A stretch of 64,000 nt of DNA from Streptococcus parasanguinis (GCF_901875555.1 NZ_CABFMD010000031.1:110320-174319), one strand, 5' to 3'; numbered from the stretch's first letter, positions 16,043-24,885 are shown. The notes: generated from the sequence alone by a model not told the origin. Translations and numbers: made by a program.

Positions 16043-16743
16043 AGAGTGAGTGTTTAAACATCAAGGGGCTAAATGTTTGGTATAAAAAAGACAAGCCCGT
16101 TATAAAAGACACGAATCTGCTTGTACCCAATCATTCTGTAGTAGGGTTGATTGGACGAAATGGAGCTGGGAAGACAACCTTGCTAAAAGCTTTAAGTAGT
16201 GTTTTTGATCATCGGCAGTATGCAGTTGAGACTGTTACCTTAGAAGATAAGGTGACCTCCTTTCATACGAATTTCTATAAGAGCCGTACCTATACAGTTT
16301 TTACTGAAAACAATAGTTTTTTAAACTGGGATTTTGTTCACTATTTTAATTTTGTCTGTCGTTTGTATCATCGAAAGAAAGATGAAACGTTATTGCAGGA
16401 CCTGATCTCAGGTTTTCATTTTGAAGAATTTCTCAACACCGATATCGGTAGTTTGTCAACGGGAAATAAGAAGAAAGTCTTCTTGATCACAGCTTTTTAT
16501 CTCAAACCTCCCCTCCTTATTTTGGACGAACCATTTGATGGCCTAGATTTTGATGCGACAGAATTTCTATATGGTTTACTATTGCAGTATAAAGAAGAAG
16601 GCGCTATTCTGATGAGTTCGCATATCGCAGAGAGTATCGTTCGAGTCTGTGATACAGCTTATACTATTGAAGATGGTCACCTAGACGCGATCGAATCGAA
16701 TTTAGAAGATTGGTTTCATGTCGTCAATCGTCAGAGGGGGTAG
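16039..16743 (+). CDS. ABC transporter ATP-binding protein
   Basis: The 234-residue CcmA-type ATPase has Walker A GRNGAGKT (about 38-45), Walker B LLILDEPFDGLD and switch His in MSSHIAES. The signature motif is LSTGNKKKV instead of LSGGQ, a change common in this small subfamily of ABC-2 ATPases. It is the middle gene of a three-gene operon, coupled to the upstream 46-residue peptide by ATGA and followed 3 bp later by the permease. The substrate is unknown; bacteriocin-type or lipid-type export are possible. Confidence 0.85.
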   Translation: MKSECLNIKGLNVWYKKDKPVIKDTNLLVPNHSVVGLIGRNGAGKTTLLKALSSVFDHRQYAVETVTLEDKVTSFHTNFYKSRTYTVFTENNSFLNWDFVHYFNFVCRLYHRKKDETLLQDLISGFHFEEFLNTDIGSLSTGNKKKVFLITAFYLKPPLLILDEPFDGLDFDATEFLYGLLLQYKEEGAILMSSHIAESIVRVCDTAYTIEDGHLDAIESNLEDWFHVVNRQRG

Positions 16744-16746
16744 AGC

Positions 16747-17844
16747 ATGCTACTAGCAATTTTTAGAGATTTGGTATCCAAAAATCGGCTCATCTTGTTC
16801 TTGACTTCCTTAGCCTTTGCTCTTTATTACCATCTTGTTGGGGCCAAATTTTCTACGAGCTTTCAAATCTTATTGATCAGTACGGCTATTGTCACTGCTC
16901 TATCAACCTTTCAATTGCTCTATTCCTACTTTTCGATGGACAGGGTCCAGGCCTATTACCAGCTTCCGTTGTCTCTCAATCGTTTCAAAGGTTCTTTTCT
17001 GACGGTAACCTTTCTTCTCAATTTGTTAGAGTGCGTGCTGTTATTGATCCTCTTTTTGGGAGTCAAGTTAGACCTGCCACAATCCTTTAAGCTTGTCCTC
17101 CTATCTTTACTGGTGGTATTGAGTGTGTTTTATGTCTTTATCCAGTTCAATACAAGGCCCAGTTTTCTTGGAGGGGTGCTCATTTTTGTAACGACTGTTC
17201 TTACAGTCTCTTCTTTATGGGTCCAACAAGTGTCCTATATGATCTTACTGTCAGCCCTCCTTGCTGTCTTAATTTTTAAAAATGAGGACCTGGTCGCGAT
17301 TTCAAAAAATGATCAGTTGCTCGTCGCAAAGAGAAGAAGTGGCAATTATTTTTGGCTTTCCTTATTTCAAGAGCGCTATTTTTCCATCAATTTTGTCTTT
17401 ACTCTCATATTCCTACTTCTCATTCTGATACAGGATTATGATGCATCTTTAAAAATTATCATTCTTTTAACGATGGCTTCTGTCAATACGCCATTAACCA
17501 CCCTCATTTCCGCGGATAAAGATTTGATTGATCATGTTAAGTCCCTTCCTAAGAGTCGCTTCTTTTACTTGATGTATTACCGTGTATTGCTGACTTATTT
17601 CTTAGCTGTGAATCTATTTGTTGCTCTATTATTAAAAATGGTGGTCATGCATGACTTGGGGATTCTATTTTTACTAGGAGTCATGATTCTAGCAGTAATG
17701 GAAGCTTTTTTGCACTTACTTATTGAAATCTATTTCCCTTTAAGAACATGGATTTTAAAGAGGGAATGTTGGAAGCACCCACGAAAATACATTGTTCCTA
17801 GTATCGTCTTCTTACTTAGTTGGAGTCTCCTTTTCTGTTTCTAA
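16747..17844 (+). CDS. ABC-2 type membrane permease
   Basis: The 365-residue protein has about nine or ten membrane segments spread over its length and short charged loops (for example NDQLLVAKRRSGNYF near the middle). The GGGGTAG region upstream provides a ribosome site. It is the last gene of the operon with the ATPase at 16039 and is presumably its membrane partner. No substrate-defining motif is visible. Confidence 0.75.
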   Translation: MLLAIFRDLVSKNRLILFLTSLAFALYYHLVGAKFSTSFQILLISTAIVTALSTFQLLYSYFSMDRVQAYYQLPLSLNRFKGSFLTVTFLLNLLECVLLLILFLGVKLDLPQSFKLVLLSLLVVLSVFYVFIQFNTRPSFLGGVLIFVTTVLTVSSLWVQQVSYMILLSALLAVLIFKNEDLVAISKNDQLLVAKRRSGNYFWLSLFQERYFSINFVFTLIFLLLILIQDYDASLKIIILLTMASVNTPLTTLISADKDLIDHVKSLPKSRFFYLMYYRVLLTYFLAVNLFVALLLKMVVMHDLGILFLLGVMILAVMEAFLHLLIEIYFPLRTWILKRECWKHPRKYIVPSIVFLLSWSLLFCF

Positions 17845-17860
17845 GGAATTGCTCCTTCGC

Positions 17861-17889
17861 TTGTATCTAGATCTTAATTGTAGTATGAT
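17861..17889 (+). promoter_or_regulatory. Promoter of the thioesterase-HAD operon
   Basis: A -35 TTGTAT (17861-17866), 17-bp spacer and -10 TATGAT (17884-17889) lie just upstream of an eight-codon leader frame. Confidence 0.55.
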
Positions 17890-17904
17890 AGAGGAGTTGA
17901 AAAG

Positions 17905-17931
17905 ATGCTAGAAAAGGTGGCAAGTATATGA
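17905..17931 (+). CDS. Possible eight-codon leader peptide upstream of the thioesterase
   Basis: An ATG preceded by GAGGAG (8-nt spacing) opens the frame MLEKVASI and stops with a TGA that overlaps the thioesterase start (ATGA). The arrangement would couple thioesterase translation to the leader. It may equally be a chance frame; the thioesterase has its own AAGGTGG site. Confidence 0.3.
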   Translation: MLEKVASI

Positions 17932-18332
17932 AAGATTTTCACTTTGATGCAATTGCTGCATTTGAAAATTACGAAATCGAAAAGATGAGAGATGGCCATG
18001 TAGTGGTGACAACCAAGGTCGTTGATTCCTCGCTCAATTATTATGGAAATGCGCATGGAGGCTATCTCTTTACCTTGTGTGACCAAGTCAGTGGCTTGGT
18101 CGTGGTTTCTCAGGGGGTCGATGGTGTGACCTTGCAATCCTCCATCAATTACTTGAAAGCAGGACGTCTGGGGGATGTCCTGACCATCCATGGTGAATGT
18201 GTCCACAGTGGGCGCACGACTCGCGTTGTGGATGTCGATATTACCAATCAAGACGGCGCCAATGTCTGCAAGGCAACCTTTACCTTGTTTGTTACGGGAG
18301 TGAGAGATGAATCCGCACAAGTACGCATTTAA
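17928..18332 (+). CDS. PaaI-family hotdog thioesterase
   Basis: The 134-residue protein has the hotdog-fold acyl-CoA thioesterase motif YYGNAHGGYLFTLCDQVSG (about 38-56), where the HGG turn and the Asp (DQ) lie at the active site. A second half (TLQSSINYLKAGRLGD) matches the substrate-tunnel strand. It overlaps the following HAD gene by 26 bp, indicating an operon. Probable function is hydrolysis of small or aromatic acyl-CoAs; the exact substrate is unknown. Confidence 0.88.
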   Translation: MKDFHFDAIAAFENYEIEKMRDGHVVVTTKVVDSSLNYYGNAHGGYLFTLCDQVSGLVVVSQGVDGVTLQSSINYLKAGRLGDVLTIHGECVHSGRTTRVVDVDITNQDGANVCKATFTLFVTGVRDESAQVRI

Positions 18333-19059
18333 AAACTATATTTTTGATTTTTATGGAACCTTGGTCGACATTGAAACCGATGAGGACAGTCCAGTCTTAT
18401 GGGATACCATGGCCCAGATCTACCAATCCTATGGGGCTAATTATACAGGGGAAAGCCTGAAGGCCCGCTATAAGGTGTTGGTGCAACAAGCTGAAGAAGA
18501 CTTAGCCAAGGAAAAACAAGTTGCCCATCCTGAGATTGATCTGACGGTCATTTTTGTGCAATTGTATTTAGAAAGTCATCCTAGTGGAAACAGTGTTGCC
18601 CACCTCAAAGAGTGGGGACGTTTGATTGCACGGACCTTCCGTGTCCTTTCTCGCAAACGATTGGAGCTTTATCCACACACGAAAGAGGTTTTAGAGGATA
18701 TGAAAGCTGCAGGTTGCCGGATTTATCTCTTATCCAATGCCCAAGCAGAATTTACAAATCCTGAGATTGATTTAGTAGGCTTGAGAGAACTTTTCCATGC
18801 CATTTACTTGTCATCAGATGCAGGTATTCGCAAACCTCAGCCAGAGTTCCTCTTGGAAGTGCTGAAAGAACACCAGTTGAACCCTGAGAAAACGGTCATG
18901 GTGGGGAATGACTTTACGACTGATGTCGCCGTTGCCCAAAGTATCGGTATGGAGAGTATCTTGATCAATACCTTCCCATACTCTGATGCTGAACTGAGCG
19001 AGAAGAATCAAGCAGGCGTGCGCGTGATTCGGGATATTCAAGAATTGCAAGAAGATTGA
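18307..19059 (+). CDS. HAD-superfamily hydrolase (subfamily IA)
   Basis: The 250-residue HAD protein has motif I FDFYGTLVD (about 11-19), a helical cap, motif II LLSNAQ, the Lys motif (IRKPQPEFL) and motif III VGNDFTTDV. The second position of the DxD motif is Tyr, as in haloacid-dehalogenase-like members, so phosphatase activity cannot be taken for granted. It starts within the thioesterase gene and is probably co-transcribed with it. The substrate is unknown. Confidence 0.88.
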   Translation: MNPHKYAFKNYIFDFYGTLVDIETDEDSPVLWDTMAQIYQSYGANYTGESLKARYKVLVQQAEEDLAKEKQVAHPEIDLTVIFVQLYLESHPSGNSVAHLKEWGRLIARTFRVLSRKRLELYPHTKEVLEDMKAAGCRIYLLSNAQAEFTNPEIDLVGLRELFHAIYLSSDAGIRKPQPEFLLEVLKEHQLNPEKTVMVGNDFTTDVAVAQSIGMESILINTFPYSDAELSEKNQAGVRVIRDIQELQED

Positions 19060-19075
19060 AAGATATCATCCATGT

Positions 19076-19100
19076 AAGGAGGCCAAGTTGTCTCCTTTTT
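19076..19100 (+). terminator. Terminator after the HAD gene
   Basis: The stem AAGGAG / CTCCTT with an approximately 10-nt loop is followed by TTTTT. Confidence 0.6.
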
Positions 19101-19117
19101 ATACAGTCAAGCCAGAT

Positions 19118-19146
19118 TTGTCAAATATTCTCATTCATGGTATACT
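19118..19146 (+). promoter_or_regulatory. Promoter of the PhnA-like gene
   Basis: A -35 TTGTCA (19118-19123), exact 17-bp spacer and -10 TATACT (19141-19146) lie 30 bp before the chosen start. Confidence 0.65.
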
Positions 19147-19176
19147 ATGGGAGTTAATTTTGCTAAGGAGATGGAA

Positions 19177-19512
19177 ATGAATAACCTACCAAACTGTCCA
19201 AAATGTAACTCTGAATATGTCTATGAAGATGGGGCGCTCTTGGTCTGTCCAGAGTGTGCTTATGAGTGGAACCCGGCTGAGGTCGAAGAAGAAGAGGGTG
19301 TCGTAGCGATTGACGCTAACGGAAACAAATTGGCTGATGGCGATACGGTGACCTTGATCAAAGATTTGAAAGTCAAGGGTGCACCAAAGGATTTGAAACA
19401 AGGAACGCGCGTGAAAAACATCCGTATCGTAGAAGGCGACCACAACATCGATTGTAAGATCGATGGCTTTGGCGCAATGAAACTCAAATCAGAATTTGTG
19501 AAGAAGATCTAA
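19177..19512 (+). CDS. PhnA/YjdM-family zinc-ribbon protein
   Basis: The 111-residue protein has an N-terminal zinc ribbon (CPKC...CPEC, residues about 7-31) and a C-terminal small barrel ([21 protein letters not shown], given by its core [15 protein letters not shown]). This is the PhnA/YjdM family, which despite its name is not a phosphonate enzyme in most bacteria. AAGGAG is 6 nt before the ATG at 19177, so the ten extra upstream codons are rejected. A small GGGCTAGCCC hairpin (19525-19534) follows the stop. Confidence 0.88.
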   Translation: MNNLPNCPKCNSEYVYEDGALLVCPECAYEWNPAEVEEEEGVVAIDANGNKLADGDTVTLIKDLKVKGAPKDLKQGTRVKNIRIVEGDHNIDCKIDGFGAMKLKSEFVKKI

Positions 19513-19555
19513 AGATAAGAAGAAGGGCTAGCCCCTTTTCTTTCAGGAGAATACT

Positions 19556-20179
19556 ATGAAATTCAAACTATTGTTTATCTATCGTTTTCTATTGTTTATC
19601 TTCAGTGTGCTCGGCGTTTATCTGCAACTGACCAAGCATGGTGGCTTTGGTATGATGCTTTATTACACCATTTTGTCAAACATGTTGGTCATGTTTTTCA
19701 TGGGAGATATGGTCTGGCGCATGCTTCGTAGTCGTTCGACCCAGACCCAGGGCTACCTTCGCATGAAGGGGGCAGTGACCATGGCTATTATGATTACCTT
19801 TGTTATCTACCACTTTATGTTGGCGCCTCTTGCGACACCAGAGAAGTTTTATCGTTTGGAAAACTTCCTTTGTCATTACATTGTTCCTTTGATGTTCTTC
19901 TTTGATACCCTAGTGATTGATAAAGCCAAGCAATACCGCAAGTTCGATCCTTTCCTTTGGACCTTGATTCCCCTTGCTTATATGCTCTTTGCTCTTCTCA
20001 ATGGTTTGGTCCTGAAGTGGCCGATTCCAGGTGCAAAAGATAGTCCTTTTGCTTATTTCTTTATCAATGTCAATAAATACGGCTGGGCTTTTGTTGGTAA
20101 ATGGGTGGTGATCATCTTTATCGCCTACCTCTTGGCTGGCTATGTCCTCTATGGGATTAAGAAGATCAAGCGGAAATAG
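19556..20179 (+). CDS. Pr6Pr-like integral membrane protein
   Basis: The 207-residue protein has six hydrophobic segments evenly spaced through its length and conserved-looking polar residues inside them (YYTILSNMLV, ENFLCHYIVPLMFFFD). The six-helix layout with SN and HY motifs resembles the Pr6Pr membrane family, related to FAR-17a/AIG1 hydrolases. Function in streptococci is unknown. It starts 43 bp after the PhnA-like gene with AGGAG upstream. Confidence 0.65.
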   Translation: MKFKLLFIYRFLLFIFSVLGVYLQLTKHGGFGMMLYYTILSNMLVMFFMGDMVWRMLRSRSTQTQGYLRMKGAVTMAIMITFVIYHFMLAPLATPEKFYRLENFLCHYIVPLMFFFDTLVIDKAKQYRKFDPFLWTLIPLAYMLFALLNGLVLKWPIPGAKDSPFAYFFINVNKYGWAFVGKWVVIIFIAYLLAGYVLYGIKKIKRK

Positions 20180-20260
20180 GCTGTTTTTCAGTAAAAACCG
20201 AACATTATTTAGACGAAAAGTCATATCTTTAAATTTTTTTAAAAAATGTTGAGTTTTTTC

Positions 20261-20289
20261 TTGCATGTCGTTTGAAACTGTGATATAGT
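20261..20289 (+). promoter_or_regulatory. Promoter of the pyr operon
   Basis: A -35 TTGCAT (20261-20266), 17-bp spacer and -10 TATAGT (20284-20289) lie upstream of the attenuator leader. Confidence 0.65.
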
Positions 20290-20307
20290 TATCTCAATTA
20301 AATAAAT

Positions 20308-20432
20308 CCTTTAATCCTGTCCCGTGAGTCAGGCAAGGAGACTGTGAAAAACAATGGCTAGGAGTATAGGGCGAGACTATATCCTCTTAGACCATTCATT
20401 TGCTGAACCTCCTTGAAAAAGGAGGTTTTTCT
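20308..20432 (+). promoter_or_regulatory. PyrR-responsive attenuator leader with terminator
   Basis: The untranslated leader contains an ATCCTGTCCCGTGAGTCAGG segment typical of the PyrR-binding loop, an internal region able to form an alternative fold (GGGCGAGACTATATCC), and a terminator (AACCTCCTT / AAGGAGGTT, 20406-20427, then TTTTTC). With UMP bound, PyrR should favour the terminator and lower expression of pyrR and pyrB. The 274-bp gap is mostly this element and its promoter. Confidence 0.8.
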
Positions 20433-20453
20433 TTTACAACTAAGGAGGACTGA

Positions 20454-20972
20454 ATGAAAACCAAAGAAGTCGTTGATGATTTGACGATGAAACGGGCCAT
20501 TACCCGCATCACCTACGAAATCATTGAACGAAACAAAGATTTAAGCCAGATTGTGCTGGTGGGAATCAAGACGCGCGGTGTTTACATTGCTCGCCGGATC
20601 CAAGAACGCCTCTCTCAGCTGGAACAAATTGATGTCCCTGTTGCAGAACTCGATACCAAGCCTTTCCGAGATGATATGAAGGCAACAGAAGATACGACGG
20701 TTTTACCAGTTGATATCGCTCATAGAGAAGTCATCTTGATCGATGATGTCCTCTATACAGGTCGCACGATTCGCGCTGCCATTGATAATCTGGTCAGTCA
20801 CGGTCGTCCTGCTCGAGTAAGTCTTGCGGTTCTAGTCGACCGTGGGCATCGGGAGTTGCCGATTCGTCCTGACTTTGTTGGGAAAAATATCCCGACTAGT
20901 AAGTCAGAGGAAATCATTGTCGAAATGGTGGAGCTAGACGGCCAAGACCGCGTCCTCATCAAAGAAGCTTAA
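20454..20972 (+). CDS. pyrR: Bifunctional pyrimidine operon attenuator / uracil phosphoribosyltransferase
   Basis: The 172-residue PyrR protein binds the pyr leader RNA when UMP is high. It carries the PRPP-binding loop [13 protein letters not shown] (about 93-105) and conserved [12 protein letters not shown]. Length and sequence are those of the streptococcal protein. TAAGGAGG precedes the ATG. It is the first gene of the pyr operon and controls its own leader. Confidence 0.97.
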   Translation: MKTKEVVDDLTMKRAITRITYEIIERNKDLSQIVLVGIKTRGVYIARRIQERLSQLEQIDVPVAELDTKPFRDDMKATEDTTVLPVDIAHREVILIDDVLYTGRTIRAAIDNLVSHGRPARVSLAVLVDRGHRELPIRPDFVGKNIPTSKSEEIIVEMVELDGQDRVLIKEA

Positions 20973-21018
20973 ACAAATTGTAAACTATTTGCATTCACAT
21001 TTTAAAAGGAGAATCAAC

Positions 21019-21942
21019 ATGTCTGAAAATCAAATCGCTCTTAAAAACCTTGTCTCAATGGAAACTCTTACCAATGAAGAAGTAATGGCTTTGATCAAAC
21101 GTGGGATTGAGTTCAAAAACGGAGCTAAAGCATCCTACGAAGACCAACACATCATCTCAAACCTTTTCTTTGAACCTTCAACTCGTACCCACAAAGCCTT
21201 TGAAGTGGCAGAGTTGAAATTGGGATGTGATCTCCTTGACTTTGATGTGAAGACAAGCTCTGTGAACAAAGGGGAAACACTTTACGATACCATCTTAACC
21301 ATGTCAGCTCTTGGAGTGGATGTTTGTGTCATCCGTCACCCTGAAGTAGACTACTACAAAGAATTGGTTGAAAGTCCAACGATCACAGCCTCTATCGTCA
21401 ATGGTGGGGACGGTTCAGGTCAACACCCAAGCCAAAGCTTGCTTGATTTGATGACCATCTACCAAGAATTCGGTCACTTTGATGGCTTGAAAGTTTGTAT
21501 CGCTGGGGACTTGGATCACTCACGTGTGGCAAAATCAAATATGCAAATTTTGAAACGTTTGGGTGCGACCCTCTACTTTGCAGGTCCAGACGAATGGAGA
21601 AGTGCAGAATTTGAAGATTATGGAAAATTTGTGACGATCGATGAAGTTATTGAAGAAGTGGATGTGATGATGTTCTTGCGTGTGCAACACGAACGTCATG
21701 ATTACGAATCACTCTTCTCTAAAGAAAACTACCACCGTCTTCATGGGTTGACACAAGAACGTTATGACCGTATGAAAGATACTGCGATCTTGATGCATCC
21801 AGCACCAGTGAACCGTGACGTTGAAATTGCGGACCACTTGGTAGAAGCTCCTAAATCTCGCATCGTAGAACAAATGACCAATGGTGTCTTTGTCCGTATG
21901 GCCATCATTGAAGCCGTCCTTAAAGGTCGCGGAGCAAAATAA
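21019..21942 (+). CDS. pyrB: Aspartate carbamoyltransferase catalytic subunit
   Basis: The 307-residue enzyme joins carbamoyl phosphate and aspartate, the second step of de novo pyrimidine synthesis. It has the carbamoyl-phosphate site [13 protein letters not shown] (about 44-56), the HPSQSLLDL motif and the aspartate-site region [10 protein letters not shown]. The ATG at 21019 follows AAAGGAG; an upstream in-frame extension of ten residues lacks a ribosome site. Its carbamoyl-phosphate supply is the question raised by the two genes that follow. Confidence 0.97.
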   Translation: MSENQIALKNLVSMETLTNEEVMALIKRGIEFKNGAKASYEDQHIISNLFFEPSTRTHKAFEVAELKLGCDLLDFDVKTSSVNKGETLYDTILTMSALGVDVCVIRHPEVDYYKELVESPTITASIVNGGDGSGQHPSQSLLDLMTIYQEFGHFDGLKVCIAGDLDHSRVAKSNMQILKRLGATLYFAGPDEWRSAEFEDYGKFVTIDEVIEEVDVMMFLRVQHERHDYESLFSKENYHRLHGLTQERYDRMKDTAILMHPAPVNRDVEIADHLVEAPKSRIVEQMTNGVFVRMAIIEAVLKGRGAK

Positions 21943-21961
21943 GATAACTGACAATTCATTG

Positions 21962-22018
21962 AAAGGAAAGAAAGAGGACAGAGTAGACAACTACATGGAA
22001 TCTGACTTTCCTTTTTTT
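21962..22018 (+). terminator. Probable terminator after pyrB
   Basis: The 9-bp stem AAAGGAAAG / CTTTCCTTT with a long loop (about 35 nt) is followed by TTTT. It would separate pyrB from the CarA-like gene. Confidence 0.5.
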
Positions 22019-22027
22019 GAGGAACTG

Positions 22028-22036
22028 TGATAAAAT
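22028..22036 (+). promoter_or_regulatory. Extended -10 promoter of the CarA-like gene
   Basis: TGA-TAAAAT (22028-22036) lies 30 bp before the start. No convincing -35 is present. Together with the terminator after pyrB it suggests separate expression from pyrRB. Confidence 0.45.
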
Positions 22037-22066
22037 TGGAGTAGTGTAATAGAAGGGAGGGGTTCA

Positions 22067-23158
22067 ATGAAACGATTATTGGTTCTAGAGGATGGGACTG
22101 TATTTGAAGGAGAAGCCTTTGGTGCAGACCTATATGTGACTGGTGAGTTGGTCTTTACCACAGCCATGACAGGTTATCAAGAATTGCTCACGGATCAGGC
22201 TTTTAGTGGCCAGATTCTCTCCTTTACCTTCCCGGTTATTGGCGCAGCAGGGATCAATCGGGATGATTCTGAATCCATTACACCCACTTGTTTAGCGGTA
22301 GTGGTTCAGCATCTAGTGGAGATGCCGAGCAATTGGCGGCAACAGATGACCTTGGATGAATTCTTGAAGCGAAAAAAAATCCCTGGGATTGTAGGGATTG
22401 ATACGAGGCAGGTGGCAAAAATTGTCCGCAAGTATGGACGGATGAAGGCGACTGTCATTAACAAGGGAGATTCGATCGAGCATATCTTGGATCAGTTGCG
22501 TGCGACAGTCCTTCCAAAAGACCAAGTGCGTCAAGTCTCGACCAAAACGGCCTATGCTGTACCTGGATTTGGAAAGAGTATTGCCTTGATTGATCTAGGG
22601 GTCAAGCACTCTGTCTTACGCCAGCTGAGTCAAAGGGACTGTAATGTGACAGTCTATCCCTATGATATCTCTTATGATGAACTGATGGAACAGCAACCTG
22701 ATGGGGTTATTTTATCCAGTGGGCCTGGCGATCCCCATCAGGTGAAAAGACTCTGCTACTTGATTAAAAAGCTCAATGGTCAGATTCCGATCTGGGGCAT
22801 GGGCTTGGGAGCTCAGTTGTTAGCACAAGCTTACGGGGCTGAGCTAGCTCCCATGGAAGTTGGGCATTTCGGTTTAAATATTCCTGTGCGTGAAATTGCG
22901 ACAGGAAAAATCGAGATAACCAGTCAAAATCACTTGTATAGTATAGCGAGGGACAGTCTGCCCCATGATTTATTGGTCACACATGAAAATGTCAATGACC
23001 ATAGTATTGAAGCCTTTCGTCATCGTTACCAACCAATTTTAGGGGTACAGTTCCAAGTAGATGCTAGTCCAGGTCCAAGAGAAAATCTCTATTTTTACGA
23101 TGAATTTTTAGAGTTGATTGATGCAAAAATTCACGAAAGTAGAAGGGAGAAGGAATGA
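22067..23158 (+). CDS. CarA-like protein without glutaminase catalytic residues
   Basis: The 363-residue protein aligns by eye over its full length with the small subunit of carbamoyl-phosphate synthetase (LVLEDGTVFEG start, GIDTR, SSGPGDP, VREIATG, FTSQNH-like ITSQNH). It occupies the syntenic carA position after pyrB. The nucleophile elbow is G-M-G-L-G-A-Q (244-250) where active enzymes have G-I-C-M-G-H-Q. The catalytic His site is V-Q-F-Q-V-D (327-332) instead of V-Q-Y-H-P-D/E. Both Cys and His of the triad are therefore missing and glutamine hydrolysis is not expected. The frame is intact with a strong GGGAGGGG site and overlaps the next gene by 4 bp, so it looks maintained rather than decaying. 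Confidence 0.85.
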   Translation: MKRLLVLEDGTVFEGEAFGADLYVTGELVFTTAMTGYQELLTDQAFSGQILSFTFPVIGAAGINRDDSESITPTCLAVVVQHLVEMPSNWRQQMTLDEFLKRKKIPGIVGIDTRQVAKIVRKYGRMKATVINKGDSIEHILDQLRATVLPKDQVRQVSTKTAYAVPGFGKSIALIDLGVKHSVLRQLSQRDCNVTVYPYDISYDELMEQQPDGVILSSGPGDPHQVKRLCYLIKKLNGQIPIWGMGLGAQLLAQAYGAELAPMEVGHFGLNIPVREIATGKIEITSQNHLYSIARDSLPHDLLVTHENVNDHSIEAFRHRYQPILGVQFQVDASPGPRENLYFYDEFLELIDAKIHESRREKE

Positions 23159-24885
23159 TGAAACAAAACCAGAAATTGCTTCTCCTGTGTGGAGATTCTT
23201 ATCAGGATATTAGCCTTTTAGCTGCGGTAAATGAAGCACAAAAACTCAATGCCAAGGATGGGAATGCTCTTGTCCTTTATCTGGGCGAAGAAAATGCTAT
23301 TACCCAAGAAGCTGCAGATATAGTTGTAGTCTGTAAGCTCAAGCTGGATGCTCTTAGGATGACTCTTCTTTCTTATACTGGATCTCGCTTGCTCCTAGCT
23401 TTTGCGGATAAACAGATTTTGAATCTCTTATTTCGTTTGGAAGAAACTGGTTTTTTCAAAGAAGTATCGATTACGATTGTCGGACCTAGCCTCCAACGCT
23501 ACAGGAACTTTTATCAGCAGGCAGATCAACGACGTCTCTTTCAAGAGCTGGGCTATCAGGTACCGGCTTCAGCACTGATTGGTTCGGTTCGAGAAGCTAT
23601 CGAGTTTTCTGAAGGCATTCAATTTCCTATTATGATCTGGCCAGTAGCGAGTAAGCAAGGGCAAGGGCGAAAGATCGCTCATAACCTGGATGATTTATGC
23701 GAAGCTGTAGAAATGGGACTTTCGGTCTCTCCAAGTCAGCAGTGTTTGCTGGAGTTTTCGACTTATGGCTTTAAGGAACTGGATTTTGTAGTCATGCGGG
23801 ATCGTGAAGACAATCACTACTTGGCGGCCTCTATTGAAAGCATTGATCCTGTTGGGATCCATTCAAGTGACTCTTACCAATTTATGCCAGCGGTCACTCT
23901 GACTGACCGGGAGTTTCAAAATCTTCGTGAAGCAGCGATCCACATCAGTCGCTATTTGAAGCTAACAGGAGCCATCTCCATTAAGTTTGCCTTGGATCCG
24001 ACAAGCTACGCTTTTTATATCTTAGAGGTTAATCCATTTGCTTCAGATAGTATCTCGATAGCCTCTATGGGCTTGGGCTATTCCTTGTTTGAGCAAGGCG
24101 TGCAGCTGCAATTGGGGCGCTCTCTCGAGCATTTGCCTCACCCCTTATTAAAGGATCTAAAGGCCGTTTACGAACCGAGTTTGGACTATATCTTCTTTAA
24201 GATCCCGATTTTTTCGGATGCTGCTAAAAATGCCCGTCTCAATACCCAAATTCACTCTTATGGGGCAGTTTATGGATTTGGAAAGAGAATAGACGAAGCC
24301 TACCAACAAGCCCTAGAAACCCTTAAAGATAAGAACTTGCTGACGATTTTTCCTGAGGAAATGAGCGATGATGAGTTAATCCAAAAAATAGCTCGTCATA
24401 TGCCCCATCGGCTCTTCTATAGCTTAGAGGCACTGAAACGTGGTTTTGAGTTTGAAGAACTCTTGGATTTGAGTAAATTAGCACCTGTTTATTTGCAGGT
24501 CTTGGCCAATCTAGTGGAGTTAGAAAAAGGAGTAGAGGCTGATACAAGTCCAGCATTTCTTCCGGTTGAGCCATCAGCTGGCTTATATGAGGTCAAAGCG
24601 GGAGCAGCCTATTATCTGACCCATAACGGGACCAATGAATCATTCGGTTTGGATGCTGCTTGTGTCTTGGTGGATGATCTAGAAATCCGCGATGAGCGTT
24701 TTTACCAAAAGGTGCGAAAGCAGGTGAAAGAAAAAGGACAACAGGTGATCTTACTCACCAATCGTCCTTTTACAGAATCATTGGCAGATAAAGTCTATTA
24801 TCTTCCTATCAATGAGACAAGTCTTAAACTGATTCAGACCATTGATCAGGTCAAAGATATTATTAAGCTTTCTACAATACAATAA
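23155..24885 (+). CDS. Half-length CarB-like protein with degraded ATP-grasp motifs
   Basis: At 576 residues it is about half the usual CarB (about 1060). It matches the first ATP-grasp half (FKELDFVVMRDREDN, DPVGIHSSDS, IKFALDP), the oligomerisation region (HRLFYSLEALKRGF) and only the first subdomain of the second half (about 480-576). The second ATP-grasp and the MGS regulatory domain are absent. The N-terminal GSGPIIIGQ loop is missing. The glycine-rich RPAFTLGGTGGG is replaced by WPVASKQGQGRK (162-173), and EVNPR is EVNPF (291-295). Carbamoyl-phosphate synthesis is therefore improbable. Its 4-bp overlap with the CarA-like gene shows they are expressed as a pair. A scaffold or regulatory role is speculation. 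Confidence 0.82.
   Translation: MMKQNQKLLLLCGDSYQDISLLAAVNEAQKLNAKDGNALVLYLGEENAITQEAADIVVVCKLKLDALRMTLLSYTGSRLLLAFADKQILNLLFRLEETGFFKEVSITIVGPSLQRYRNFYQQADQRRLFQELGYQVPASALIGSVREAIEFSEGIQFPIMIWPVASKQGQGRKIAHNLDDLCEAVEMGLSVSPSQQCLLEFSTYGFKELDFVVMRDREDNHYLAASIESIDPVGIHSSDSYQFMPAVTLTDREFQNLREAAIHISRYLKLTGAISIKFALDPTSYAFYILEVNPFASDSISIASMGLGYSLFEQGVQLQLGRSLEHLPHPLLKDLKAVYEPSLDYIFFKIPIFSDAAKNARLNTQIHSYGAVYGFGKRIDEAYQQALETLKDKNLLTIFPEEMSDDELIQKIARHMPHRLFYSLEALKRGFEFEELLDLSKLAPVYLQVLANLVELEKGVEADTSPAFLPVEPSAGLYEVKAGAAYYLTHNGTNESFGLDAACVLVDDLEIRDERFYQKVRKQVKEKGQQVILLTNRPFTESLADKVYYLPINETSLKLIQTIDQVKDIIKLSTIQ

Noticed and set aside
22067-24885. Simple pseudogene call for the CarA/CarB-like pair
   Set aside because: Both frames are uninterrupted over 2.8 kb, with good ribosome sites and coupled overlap; the loss is confined to catalytic motifs and whole domains.
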